Source of the DNA: Castor canadensis
Taxonomy: Eukaryota > Chordata > Mammalia > Rodentia > Castoridae
Assembly: GCF_047511655.1 (NCBI RefSeq)
Contig: NC_133396.1
Coordinates: 131,697,490 to 131,761,489, forward strand
Reading direction: 5' to 3'
Length of the DNA stretch: 64,000 nt
Shown: in pieces, positions 41,140 through 51,389 of the stretch
How positions within the stretch are numbered: position 1 is the stretch's first letter
Layout of the letters: each line of letters begins with the position of its first letter
Position numbers and translations under genes: made by a program
Notes under the pieces: generated by a model
Database searches by the model: none
The model's input: the letters and a program-made list of their open reading frames with translations, nothing else
What the model was told of the DNA's origin: nothing

Positions 41140-41289
41140 AGCCAGGTGCTGGTGCACCTATAATTACACCTGTAATCCTAGCTACTCAGGAGGCAGAGAC
41201 CAGGAGGATTGCAGTTCTAAACCAACCCTGGGAAAGAGTTCTCAAGACCCTATCTTGAAAAAAGCCATCAGTGCAAAAAAAAAAAAAAA
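41140..41289 (+). repeat. B1-dID composite SINE, B1 half with A-tail
   Basis: tgtaatcctagctactcagg, aggcagagaccaggaggatt, aagaccctatcttgaaaaaa, then A17 where the ID half would start. aggaaattcact (left) and aggaaattgact (right) flank it, so it inserted in this form. Confidence 0.88.
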
Positions 41290-41304
41290 AGGAAATTGAC
41301 TATT

Positions 41305-42500
41305 AGGATCAATAGCCTTCCCCACTCTGATGTTAGAGCACTTCCTGCTAGAGAAGAAACCGAGCAAATAATTCCATCGAGGGAATTCCTGATAAAAGAA
41401 AGACAGGTGAAGTGGAGCTATGTCAGGCAACAGTCCTGACTTCCCACTTGGGGTAGATACCTCTCTTTATCCTCCCTGCTCCATGTCCTAGGGTAGAGCT
41501 TCTAAGGACCTGCCACCTGGCTTTTGGTTGGGCTTGGTCACTGGGCGTCACCTGCTGGAGACCTGGGGGAAGAGAGACTGGGCGTCCCTCCTTTGCAAGT
41601 AGAGGCTTCAGGCACAGCCTTCTCTGCCTCCAGGCTGTAGTAACCTTTCTTTCCTTCCCTTGATCCCTGGTCCCAGCGGCGGTAAATGGGCCTCACTATT
41701 GCTACCTCAGGGCCCTGAGCTAGTGAGCCGTTTTGTTTTTTTGCTTGGCCTTTGACTGGTTCACAAGTTGAGTAACACCTGCCACAGACAACCACATTAT
41801 CATGACATTTCTGGGATTCTGGATAACTGGGGCACTTTGCTAGGCTTTCATTGCCCAACAGTCATGACAAGTGATCATCAGTCATCAAATGAAAAAGGTG
41901 GAGCTTACATTATATGGCTGAATTTCATCACCTTGGTATTGATGGCAGCGTCCAAGCTCTGGACTGGTACAAAACTGTGACATTGTAGATTTTCCTGACC
42001 ACAAATCCAGTCAAATTGAAGGCTAGACAGAAGTTCGGCCTCTCACCCTGATCACCAGAATCTCTTCCTGCCACTGCTGCCACACGGCACTATGACTTTT
42101 CACCTCACCAGCCCATGAATGTAGCTGTCCTCTCAACACACTTGACAGTGTCCTCCCACCCCTCACACGAGATTTAACAGGGGTGACCTCACGTCCTACA
42201 AAGACTTCATAACTGCCATTTGCTCCCATGCGTTCTGCTTCCCCGTGCCCTGGGAGGAATAACTGGATAATCTGTATTTGGCAGAAATCTGATTGTGTGT
42301 TAGTGCAACACAGCTTCAGTGCCATGCATTTAATTTCCTCATTTAGGGTATTTTAGATGGGATTAAACAGATTTCCTTTGGTAGAGGAATTTGCTGGAAG
42401 GCGGGGTTGGTGTATGCCTGAGAGTTCCCAGTTTTTATGGTCCTCTGCCCACTTACCTGTCTGTTCATAAGTTGCACCTTGAATTTCTTTTGAAAAATAC
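41305..42500. other. Unique-looking sequence
   Basis: 1.2 kb without recognised repeats. Minus-strand frames of 106 (41538-41858) and 100 codons (42023-42325) show no domain. Confidence 0.4.
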
Positions 42501-42503
42501 TGT

Positions 42504-42580
42504 GGTGCTGAGGGTACAGCTCAGTGTAGTATGTGGGAGGATTTGATCACCAGCAACACCCCCTTATCCCCCCAAAAAAC
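42504..42580 (+). repeat. ID-like SINE, diverged
   Basis: gctgagggtacagctcagtg, gaggatttgatcaccagcaa. Confidence 0.65.
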
Positions 42581-42590
42581 TATTGAGTAG

Positions 42591-42817
42591 AGCCGGGCAC
42601 CAGTGGCTCACGCCTGGAATCCTAGCTACTCAGGAGGCAGAGATCAGTTCAAAGCTGGTCTGAGTGAACAGTTCATGACACCCTACCTTGAAAAAAACCT
42701 AGCACAAAAACAGGGCTGGTAGAGTGGCTCAAGTGGTAGAGCATCTGCCTAGTAAGCATGAGGCCCTGAGTTCAAACCTCAGTACTGCCAAAAAAACCAA
42801 ACCAAAACAAAAAAACC
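42591..42817 (+). repeat. B1-dID composite SINE (long ID form)
   Basis: gggcaccagtggctcacgcc, gtggctcaagtggtagagca, gaggccctgagttcaaacct, tail of aaacc units. About 15 bp of the B1 core are missing. Confidence 0.93.
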
Positions 42818-42829
42818 CTGATGTTAATA

Positions 42830-43515
42830 AAACCAAACACCCAACATCCATTGCACACAAGCTTCCAGTTGTCCTAGACTTCTGTGTATTTGCGTACAGG
42901 AGAAAAGAGAAGACAGTGGACATATTTGTTAGGCACTGAACTGCGAAGGTTATTATTGTGGTGTTTAAATTAAACTTAGCTTTTATTTTTATTTCTTAAA
43001 ATCCCTAATGACGAGGCCTAGCATATATCTGGCATTACTTAAGTCTCCCATATATTTTAAACTAATATAACATATTTTAGAGTTAATGACGAGTTTTAGA
43101 GCATTGAATTTGACATATTAATATCCCTAATTTTTTTTTACATTGGCACTTTTAATATCTAGAGACTAGTATTGTAAGATGAGGACTAATTTTTCCAGTG
43201 TGGGCACAATACAGACAGCTCAGCAAAGCTCAAGGAAATCACATAACATATAGGGAAATGGAAATGCTGAAATTTTAGCACACACTAACAAAATACTTTT
43301 TGCAGTTTCTTCCCTCCCACTTCCCTCAACCCAGTGAACAAGTCCCTAAAAAATTTTAAAATAAAAATATAACATGTAAACTCAAAAGAGCAGAAAGGTG
43401 ATGTCTGAGCAGTGGGGAAGGTTACTGATATCCCTCCATTATCTCTTTCCCCTCATTATAGCCACATGTGTAGAACTCACTACTCCCTGTCTTCATTTCC
43501 TCATCCTCACCTCAG
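42830..43515. other. A/T-rich unrecognised sequence
   Basis: AT-rich, possibly an old L1, but without a decisive motif. Confidence 0.35.
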
Positions 43516-43588
43516 GTCTTTCTCTATAGTCCAGGCTGGTCTCCAACTGGCCTGCCTCAGCCTCCTGAGTTCTGGGATTACAGATATG
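43516..43588 (-). repeat. B1-like SINE, inverted, shortened
   Basis: tatagtccaggctggtctcc, gagttctgggattacagata. Confidence 0.78.
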
Positions 43589-43589
43589 T

Positions 43590-43793
43590 GGCACTGGGGT
43601 TTGAACTCAGGGCCTTGCACTTGCTAAGCAGACGCTCTACCACTTGAGCCACTCTACCAGCCCTTTTTTGGGGTGGATTTTTTCAAGAGTCCCTTGAACT
43701 ATTTGCCTGGGACTGGCTTTGAACCACGATCCTCCAGAACGATCTCTGCCTCCTGACTAGCTAGGATTATGGTGCAAGCACCAGTGTCCTGGT
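43590..43793 (-). repeat. B1-dID composite SINE, inverted (long ID form)
   Basis: cactggggtttgaactcagg, gctctaccacttgagccact, ctgactagctaggattatgg. Inserted next to the inverted B1 without a T-tail. Confidence 0.88.
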
Positions 43794-43834
43794 TCTTTAG
43801 TAATTCTTGCTCAGGATGGTACCTTGTCAAAACT

Positions 43835-44820
43835 GGAGGTCTTCACTGTGCTTGATTTCTGCAAAAATTGGACACTATTGACCATGGCTTCCTGAAACTG
43901 TCCCTTTAGCTCTGACTTACTGTCTGCTACCTTTTTTTTTTCTTCTCAAGTCTTATTCCCCTCTAGGTGGCCATCCTTCCTTGGTGTTCCTAGAGGCTCA
44001 GTCTGAGGGCTACTTACCTTCTTTTCTCCACTCCTAGGGTCCACCTCTGGTGTCCAATGCCCTGATTACAGCTTCTGCCATCTGTTAGTGCTGATAGATC
44101 CAGGCTAATTTCTTACCTCAGATCTCTACTCTGTGTTGAGTCTGGTGCCCAATGAATGCCACCACAACATTTGGGAACCATAGATCTTGCCTTTCCTTTA
44201 CTCTCTCAGTCCTGCCTGTCACCAATTGTTCTTTCCTTCTCATTAAATCATCTCTTGAACCCTTTGACTTCTTAGTATCTTCATGACCATGGTTCTGGAC
44301 CAAATTCTAGCACACTTCCTTGAGCTAAAGCAACAACTCGCTCACTGCAGATGCTTGAACCAAATACCTTTCTGCGGTCTAAGGGTTTTATGAAATACAC
44401 ATCTAATCTCATCACCTACCTAAATAAAACCCTTCAGATGATGCTATTCTTAGGATAGTCACAGTTTATAAAGGCCTGGCAATGTCTGGCCTGTCTTCCT
44501 CTTCAAAACATTTTGGCACAGTCTCTCATTTGTTTTCTGTGCTCTGCCACTTTGGTCTTATTTCAGAGCCTTAAATATGGCAAAGATTCCTCCCCCCCCT
44601 ACACACACACAGGTCTTTTGCACATATAGATTCTTCTTTCTGGACTGCCATCCTGTGTTAATTTACTTTAATAAATGAAATACTATTTCCCACAGTCCAG
44701 TTCCTTCACCAGGCTCTTGGTGGCTCAAGAGTAGGCACGGCGTCTTTCTTGGCTTCCAGTTTTCTCTCAAGACACACAGTTCTGGCATGCAGAGGATGCT
44801 TGTAAATTTCAGTTATGAAA
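43835..44820 (+). repeat. L2 LINE, long 3' portion
   Basis: tggacactattgaccatggc and tgattacagcttctgccatc (reverse-transcriptase C-terminal region), then aataaaacccttcagatgat, gcacagtctctcatttgttt, cttttgcacatatagattct, ctttctggactgccatcctg and near the end gtaggcacggcgtctttctt. All follow L2 order; frames are broken. Confidence 0.78.
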
Positions 44821-45115
44821 ACATACATAGACAGGCAACACCTATCATCTTTTTTGTTTGCCTTTTAATTCTGCAGCGAAATAAAAAAGTTTTGTGCCAA
44901 AGTTCAAATTTTGTTTATCACTCAATTGGGCTTATTTTTTCATAGAAACTTCATGGAAAGTGTGATTTGAACAATAAATGCTTATTTCATTCATGAACCT
45001 GTAGCTTTGTGATTTAGGCTGATCAGTTTCTCTGGTTTTAGCTGGGTTCGTTCTCCTCTCTGGTGGTGCTGGCTGTGGGCTGGGGTGAAGTGTGACTCTG
45101 CCAAATGTTCATTTG

Positions 45116-45224
45116 CTTTTTGAGACAGAATCTCATTTCATAGTCCAGGCTGGCTTCAAACTCTTGATCTTCTTGCCTAAGCTTCCTGAGTGCTGGGATT
45201 ATAGGTGTGCACCATCACACCTAG
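45116..45224 (-). repeat. B1-like SINE, inverted
   Basis: tttttgagacagaatctcat, gtgctgggattataggtgtg, accatcacacctag. Confidence 0.88.
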
Positions 45225-45228
45225 TTAA

Positions 45229-45660
45229 TTTTTTTTTTTTGATTCTTCAGCAAAGACAATAGAAGAGATGGTTTATTGTACATGCGTTACACTTGGCAAC
45301 AACAGTTCCAGGGCCCAGGACCAACACAGAGTGTTTTGTATTATAAGCCCCTCTCAGAGGTGGTCGTGGCAATGGAAGTCCTGGATTCATTGAGACAAAT
45401 TCTAGACTGTAGCACACAGTCCAAAAACTTGCACCAGCGTCTGGCCTCTGGCATTCCTTATTTCTGCTCCTCTGGCCTCCCTGGGCGCATGAGCTAGTTT
45501 TCTTGGCCCTCGGCCTTGTCTGTCTGTCTTCTTTACATCCATAACCTGTACACTGACTTATTCCTCCACTTGGCTCTTCAGGCACAGAGCTTGTTAAGAT
45601 GGCTAAAGCCTGGAGCTGACCAATAAGGTGGAGTCCTCTACACATCTGGGTTTCTGTAAG
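45229..45660 (-). pseudogene. Candidate retrocopy (processed pseudogene), source unknown
   Basis: Read on the minus strand, this segment ends in a pure A12 tail (T12 at 45229-45240 on the plus strand). An AATAAA signal (tttatt, 45272-45277) lies about 31 nt upstream of it, the usual cleavage spacing. A 132-codon frame spans 45247-45645, but it runs through the polyadenylation signal and I recognise no domain, so the body may be 3' UTR. No SINE or LINE family explains the block. The 5' limit and target-site duplication are unclear, because an inverted B1 adjoins the tail. A degraded unrecognised SINE or a real 3' exon would also fit. Confidence 0.38.
45272..45277 (-). promoter_or_regulatory. 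Polyadenylation signal AATAAA of the candidate retrocopy
   Basis: Canonical hexamer on the minus strand about 31 nt before the A12 tract. Confidence 0.45.
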
Positions 45661-45664
45661 AAGA

Positions 45665-46175
45665 GCTCATGACACTTTTAATTTCCTGGGGACTCTCTTA
45701 TACCCTTCCCATTTCATCCACAGTGTAGTTTAGATAGCGTAATTTACATGAGAGTGAAGGTGCTTACATGACCACAAGAAAAGTATAGTTGGCGTTTATT
45801 GTGGAGGCACTAACTTTTATAGCTCTATTGTGTTATAATCCATTCAATTTTCTGGCAATTTGGAAGAACAACTATTTATAAGGGGATTAGCCATGTCTCC
45901 AGGCTGCCAGTGTCCCTTGGAGGCTTTGATTGGGGTTCAGAAGTGATGTAAAGGAGGTGAGGAGTCTAGGAGGTCGTAGGAGCCAGGTGGGTAGTGTCAG
46001 GGCTGTCTTATTTCATCCTTTTGGCAAGCTATGCTCAATAGGTAAATTTTATAGGCCACCAAATGATCATTTAAAAAGTGAAACATTTTGACTAGAGTCA
46101 AAGTGTTTGTTGCCAGAAATTCTGGAAGCAAGCAGCAATAAGAAAATTGTTTGAAGCGTAATTAATTTTTTTTTT
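45665..46175. other. Unique-looking sequence
   Basis: No repeat recognised; ends in a T16 run at about 46165-46180. Confidence 0.4.
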
Positions 46176-46184
46176 TTTTTTGGT

Positions 46185-46350
46185 TCAGAAATGGACGCGT
46201 GACCTATTTTGGACCAATGAGAGATGACATTGACTGGCATTTCTGGGCAAAGCTGATTAGAGACTTCCTCCCTTTGGAGCAGCCTCCATCAAAGGCAGGG
46301 TGACATTGTTGAGCTTCTGGGTCATTCACCTTGGAGGCTGCTTTCCCTCG
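46185..46350 (+). repeat. Possible old interspersed repeat
   Basis: gcgtgacctattttggacca, atgagagatgacattgact, ttctgggcaaagctgatta recall a mammalian repeat with 'gtgacccagttctggccaat' and 'cttctgggaaagc'. Family not assigned. Confidence 0.4.
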
Positions 46351-46362
46351 ACCTGCACTTGC

Positions 46363-46405
46363 CTGGAACCATGATCCTCCTGAGGTCAGCTTCCTGTGTA
46401 GCTAG
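46363..46405 (-). repeat. B1-dID fragment, inverted
   Basis: gaaccatgatcctcctgagg, ttcctgtgtagctagggta: only the B1 5' part. Confidence 0.55.
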
Positions 46406-46682
46406 GGTATTGAATCTTTAAAGTCTTCTTTCTTGAATGTTATTTTTTCTTCTGAGTCACCTGTGCTCTGAATCAGTAAGCACATGACTCACAGACCAGG
46501 CTGCCCAAATCCTCAGGTGCTGAAGCTCTGCCCTTATGTTTCCTCTGTCAGTTATGGACTGTCATGAAAATGCTTCATATTCTTCTAAATTTGCTCTCAG
46601 TCGTTCTATTTCCAACTCTTCAAACCTTCAAACATGATTCAGACCACAGGGAAATGCTCTTCACTCAACATTTTCTTCACTG

Positions 46683-46722
46683 AGCCCAGTGCAGGGTATA
46701 GCATTTAATAAGTGCCCAGATG
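46683..46722 (+). repeat. MIR/L2 3' terminus
   Basis: cccagtgcagggtatagcat, ttaataagtgcccaga. Confidence 0.45.
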
Positions 46723-46789
46723 CAGGAAGAAAAAAATTGAAACTAAATTAATTTTGTTGTGGATATTTTTCTCCCTCCCTCCCTTCTTT

Positions 46790-46902
46790 TCTTTTTTCAC
46801 AGTGTCTTGCTATGTTGCCCAAATTGGCCTTGAACTCTTGATTCTCCTGTTTCAGCTTCCCAAATGGAGGGATTACAGGCATGCACCACCACACCTGGTT
46901 TG
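46790..46902 (-). repeat. B1-like SINE, inverted
   Basis: cagtgtcttgctatgttgcc, tggagggattacaggcatgc, accaccacacctgg. Confidence 0.85.
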
Positions 46903-47084
46903 TGGATATTTTCATGGCTCCTACTGCTGGGTGACACAGTGCTGTGGGTGGGCCCATCAGTCTGAATCATAAGTTGGCCCCACATGGACACTGAGGGAGG
47001 TGGGAAGGCAAGATTGAATTCTAGGAGCCCTGCTGGTAAATCATGAACACATTCATTTCACAAGAGTTGTTAAATAAACATTAT

Positions 47085-47560
47085 GGGAGGCCAATTGCCT
47101 TGGCCTCAATAGACAAGGCTAAAAATCAAAATGGAGTCACTCAGGTTGAGTTCCTTGTCACCATGCTGAAACTAAGCCATGTATCTGACCTTCTGAGAAC
47201 TCACAATTAGAGAGACGACAGTCACATTTCCGAGGTAGGCTAGCTTAATCAGTGTGGTAATGATTTTCACTCTTGTTTATCTTTACACAAAAGAAATAGC
47301 CGGAAAAAACCCAATGTTAATTCATCAGTTATTTTCCTATTCTCTCTCCTGTTTCTACCTTACAAGGAGAGTGACTTTGAACTGATCGTTTGTTCTTCTG
47401 TTTTTTCTTTCTGCATTCTATAAAGCCCAGCTCTGTCCATTTCCTAAAATCAGAAAAGGAGCCAATTGCAATCTGAATTGGTGCAATTTTGTCTTCTGAC
47501 AGATTGTGAATCTCCTTGATTGTTATGGGGTTTGCTGTGCCCAATCCTGAGAATAGCAGT
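47085..47560 (+). repeat. LTR-like element (copy 2)
   Basis: aggccaattgccttggcctc, caaaatggagtcactcaggt, tgttaattcatcagttattt, accttacaaggagagtgact, ctataaagcccagctctgtc. Collinear with copy 1 at 38660. The sequence downstream of the TATA box diverges between the copies. No retroviral coding sequence adjoins. Confidence 0.6.
47419..47425 (+). promoter_or_regulatory. TATA box of LTR-like copy 2
   Basis: TATAAAG following a pyrimidine-rich stretch, collinear with copy 1. Confidence 0.35.
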
Positions 47561-47940
47561 GTCTAAAGGTCTTAGGGAGACTCTGAGAACCTGTTGGTGA
47601 CAGAAAACTCTTCTCAATCACTCTATCTTCTTTGTTAGATGCAACGATTTTCGCAGCAATGTATGGGATGTATATATCGTCCATCGAGAGTCCATCACGT
47701 GAGTGGTGCTGGATGTCTCCAGAAAGGAGTCTGATGGGAGTTACCGTCTCACTGCAAGGATTGAGGTGCAATCATAAGGAATGGCGATTGTCTGGTCCCC
47801 AGGACACTCTTTAACTTATCACCTATGGTTAATTGCCCCAGCATTGGGTGGAGATCAGCAAAGCTGAGTGAGCATCAGAATTCCTTGGGGAGCATTCTGA
47901 AATTTGAATTTCCAGGTCCCAGTACTGGAGAGTTTTATTC
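47560..47940. other. Unique-looking sequence
   Basis: No repeat recognised; frames of 60 and 82 codons on opposite strands overlap. Confidence 0.4.
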
Positions 47941-47944
47941 TTTT

Positions 47945-48365
47945 TCTTTTATTATTATTATTAATATGTGCATACAAGGCTTGGGTCATTTCTCCCCCCT
48001 GCCCCCACCCCCTCCCTCACCACCCACTCCACCCCCTCCCTCTTCTCCCCACCCCACCTCAAGACCCAGCAGAAACTATTTTGCCCTTATCTCTAATTTT
48101 GTTGTAGAGAGAGTATAAGCAATAATAGGAAGGAACAAGGGTTTTTGCTTGTTGAGATAAGGATAGCTATACAGGGAGTTGACTCGCATTGATTTCCTGT
48201 GCGTGTGTGTTACCTTCTAGGTTAATTCTTTTCAATCTCACCTTTTCTCTAGTTCCTGGTCCCCTTTTCCTATTGGCCTCAGTTGCTTTTAAGGTATCTG
48301 CTTTAGTTTCTCTGCGTTAAGGGCAACAAATGCTAGCTAATTTTTTAGGTGTCTTACTTAATGCA
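47945..48365 (-). repeat. Young L1 3'UTR, inverted
   Basis: Reverse complement reads through gataaggatagc-type sequence, agagataagggcaaaatagt, ttctgctgggt, a G-rich tract, gcatacaaggcttg complement and an ATAATAATAAAAG end. Near-identical over its first 190 bp to 62995-63212. Confidence 0.85.
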
Positions 48366-48399
48366 TCTTTAAAAATTTTGCTAGCACAAATTAATTGCA

Positions 48400-48526
48400 C
48401 AAAGGAGTTTCATTGTGATAGTTACACACATGCACGTAATATACTTTGATCAAATCCATAGCATTCTCTTAACCCCTCCCCTTCCTTTTTTAACCGTTTT
48501 TAGTGGGTTTAGTTTTAGTGTGCTGT

Positions 48527-48573
<47 letters not shown>

Positions 48574-48660
48574 CATATGTGTGTGTATATATATATAATG
48601 TATTTTGATCACATTTACTCCCTGCAATGGATAAAAAGTAAAGTTTTGCAGCTGGTTCAG
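48400..48660 (-). repeat. Probable second L1 3'UTR-type repeat, inverted
   Basis: acatgcacgtaatatacttt, gatcaaatccatagcattct and, beyond the CA tract, gtattttgatcacatttact share a theme (tactttgatca). Assigned with low confidence. Confidence 0.4.
48529..48600. repeat. (CA)n(TA)n microsatellite with hairpin centre
   Basis: About 20 CA units run into atatatac and then a GT tract; acacacacatat (48559-48570) and atatgtgtgtgt (48575-48586) form 12-bp perfect inverted arms around atac. Confidence 0.95.
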
Positions 48661-48735
48661 ATGGCCAGATCAACTTAGAAAGCACTAGATCAGATTTCTA
48701 AATTCCTTCACAGCTGTACCATCAAGAGTTGGAGC

Positions 48736-48948
48736 CAGGCACTGGTGGCTCACATCTGTAATCCTAGCTACTCAGGAGGCAGAAGTCAGGAGACCGAGAT
48801 TTGAAGCCAGCCTAGGCAAATTCTCGAGACACCATCTTGAAAATACCCATCACAAAAAGGGCTGGTGGAGTGGCTTAAGTTGTAGAGTACCTGCCTAGCA
48901 AGTGTGAGGCCCTGAGTTCAAAGCCCAGCACCATCAAAGGAATAAAAA
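48736..48948 (+). repeat. B1-dID composite SINE (long ID form)
   Basis: caggcactggtggctcacat, gtggcttaagttgtagagta, gaggccctgagttcaaagcc, short A-rich tail. Confidence 0.93.
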
Positions 48949-48959
48949 AATGAATTTGG

Positions 48960-50075
48960 GATAATCTCCAAATTTGGAATGTTGAAGAGATTTTTTTTAA
49001 GATACTTATTGCTTAAGCTCATACATTTAACCAAAGTTAGCTAAACTTGCTCTCAAGGTATGAGATCTATAAGCTGAAAACACAGCAGGGAGCCACTTAA
49101 GTGTGATAAAACCCACTATCTCTGTGCACAGTGGAGACACTTCTGATCTAAGATATGCAGATTTTTTTCCCACACCACTCAAGATCAGCGGAGTGTCTTA
49201 CAGTTCAGTTTGACTCTGTCACTGTCTACGTGGAATTAGGGCAGACCCCCCCTTCACCTCAGATGCAAATCCCAAGTCCTGGGAAGAACAACTGGGGGCT
49301 CCCATGCGTCCACCTTGGGCTTAATAGTTTGTTAGAATTTCTCAAGAGCTCGAGGAAGCACTTGGCTCACATTTACCCATTCATTAGGAAGGAGACAGAT
49401 CACCAGAGAGGAGAGTGACGTAGGACAGTCACACAGGACGAGGTTGTGGGGGTGTGTCACCCTGTTAGCAGGTGGCTGCATTCCCAACCTGAAACTCACT
49501 GACTCTCTTTTGTCAAGAGTTTTTGTAAAGCTCCCTCTCCAGCTCTCCCTCCTCCTCCCTTCCCCAGAGGTCCTTGTAGGGCTGACTGTCCCAACACTAA
49601 TCCTGAGAGCTTTCAGGTGACTGGCCCCACTCTACATTAAATTATTAGCATAAACTTTGATCAGAGGAAATGAGGCTCTTGAGGACGAACAAAAGACAGT
49701 CCTTTCACTCTGAGAATCCAAATATTTCAAGAGCTCTGCATCAGGAACTGGGGACAAAGACCAAATACATTTCTTGTTCTGCCAGATTGAGGAAACCCAA
49801 TATTCCCATTTTTCTTTTAAGCCAGTATAAAAATAGAAACCTGACTTTGTCTTGGTCATCTGGAGGCACCTGTGGTGTTGTTAGAGCTGTTGTCTCAGTT
49901 CAAATTGGCTTTAATGGGCCTCATGGCCCTTCCCTAGCTTTCCCAGTGCTTCCTGAGAAGACTGGGCCATTACCCCTCCAAATTCTCATCTCTTAGTCCC
50001 CAGGCTTAGCCTATGAGAGAACAGGAGTAAAGGAATATTACACAAAGTACCTGCTGTCACATTTTTCTGCTGCAG
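48960..50075. other. Mostly unrecognised sequence; possible old repeat in the middle
   Basis: 49230-49410 (ggcttaatagtttgttagaa, gcacttggctcacatttacc) vaguely recalls a mammalian repeat with 'gctcaatagtttgctaga'. The rest is unrecognised, including a 108-codon frame at 49670-49996. Confidence 0.35.
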
Positions 50076-50079
50076 TGCT

Positions 50080-50575
50080 CAGCAGTGTACACCCATGTGT
50101 GAGCACGATCCCGAATGTGACCTCAGTTTCTCATTTCTCAATTTTATGTAAGTAGAATATTACACACATAACTTTGCTGCTTTCCATGCTTTGAAGATTG
50201 CTCTGTGTAGATACAGAAGGCTGATGTCAGCTTCTTTCAAGTATTTATTCATCAGTTCTTTGTTTCCTAGTCATTTGGCTGAAGTTTTCAGTTTCATCAT
50301 TAAAAACCATGTAAAAGCAATGTTCCTGTCACATTGCTTGCATTTGTGATTGTCCCGCCAGGACATACACCAGGTGCACTGTGGGTAGAGGATGGGCATC
50401 TCTGACTTCATTAGCTATCGCTCACCTGTTCTGCAAGGGCTGTATGTGACATTTCCTGTTTGTCTACATATTTGCCACCTGTTGGTGTTGGTAGAGATTT
50501 AAATTTTGGCAATATGATGATTTTAAAATGTTATACAATCTCAGTTTGCGTTTCTCCCAGTAAGTAGCTGTTATC
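50080..50575 (-). repeat. Old L1M ORF2 fragment, inverted
   Basis: tatttattcatcagttcttt, catgtaaaagcaatgttcct, tttaaattttggcaatatga, atacaatctcagtttgcgtt follow inverted L1ME/HAL1-type ORF2 order. Confidence 0.7.
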
Positions 50576-50579
50576 AGAC

Positions 50580-50677
50580 TTTTTTTTTTTTTTTTTTTTG
50601 GTACTGAGGTTTGAACTCAGGGCCTTTTGCACTTGCTAGGCAGGCATTCTACCACTTGAGCCACACCTCCAGCCTTT
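50580..50677 (-). repeat. ID-like SINE, inverted
   Basis: T21, ggtactgaggtttgaactca, cttgctaggcaggcattcta, cttgagccacacctccagcc. Inserted in or at the end of the old L1. Confidence 0.93.
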
Positions 50678-50854
50678 ACCAGGCATTGTGGCTTTTTTGT
50701 GAACTCAGTTTTCTTTCTTTCTTTCTTTTTCTTTTTTTACCATGCTACACACCTCTGTCTTCAAACATGGCCTTCTTGCTTTTGATAGAATTAGCTAAAG
50801 ACCAAGCTGATTGATTTTATGCTTTGGCAATACCATACTGAAATTAATTTTTGA

Positions 50855-51046
50855 TTTTTTTGCAGCACTGGGGTTTGAACTCAGGGCCTACATCTTGAGC
50901 CACTCCACCAGCCCTTTTTTGTGTGATGGGTTTTTGTGAGTTAAGATCTCACGAATTATTTGCCTGGGCTTGGCTTTGAACTGTGATCCTACTGATCTCT
51001 AAATCCTAAGTAGCTGGGATTACAGGCGGGAGCCACTGGTGTCTGG
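50855..51046 (-). repeat. B1-dID composite SINE, inverted (short ID form)
   Basis: gcagcactggggtttgaact, cttgagccactccaccagcc, agtagctgggattacaggcg. Confidence 0.92.
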
Positions 51047-51067
51047 CAAATTTTATTTAAACAGTTT

Positions 51068-51281
51068 TTCTTTTTCTTGTGGTACTGGGGCTTGAACTCA
51101 GGGCCTCATGCTTGCTGGGCTTGCTAGGCAGACACTCTACCACTTAAGCCATTCCACCTGCCCTAATTTTTGTTAGAGGCAGGGTCTCGCTATGTAGTCT
51201 ATCAAACTCTTCATCCTCCTGCTTTAGCCTCCCAATAGCTGGCAAGGGCTGGGATTATAGTCACACACTGTTGTGCCTGGT
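51068..51281 (-). repeat. Inverted ID-like SINE followed by inverted B1-like SINE
   Basis: ggtactggggcttgaactca, a small duplication (gcttgctgggcttgctaggc), then gaggcagggtctcgctatgt and gctgggattatagtcacaca. Confidence 0.85.
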
Positions 51282-51306
51282 CTAAAATTAATTTTGTAGA
51301 GATAGG

Positions 51307-51387
51307 TTTCTTTTTCTTTCTTTTTTTTCTTTTTTGTGGTACTGGGGTTTGACCTCAGGGCCTCGTGCTTGCTACTCTGCCAGTCTG
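51307..51387 (-). repeat. ID-like SINE, inverted, internally deleted
   Basis: gtggtactggggtttgacct, ctcgtgcttgctactctgcc: the anticodon-region motif is missing. Confidence 0.85.
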
Positions 51388-51389
51388 AA

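Noticed and set aside
47085-47560. Intact endogenous retrovirus
   Set aside because: Only LTR-like sequence is present; no viral coding domains were recognised next to it or up to copy 1.
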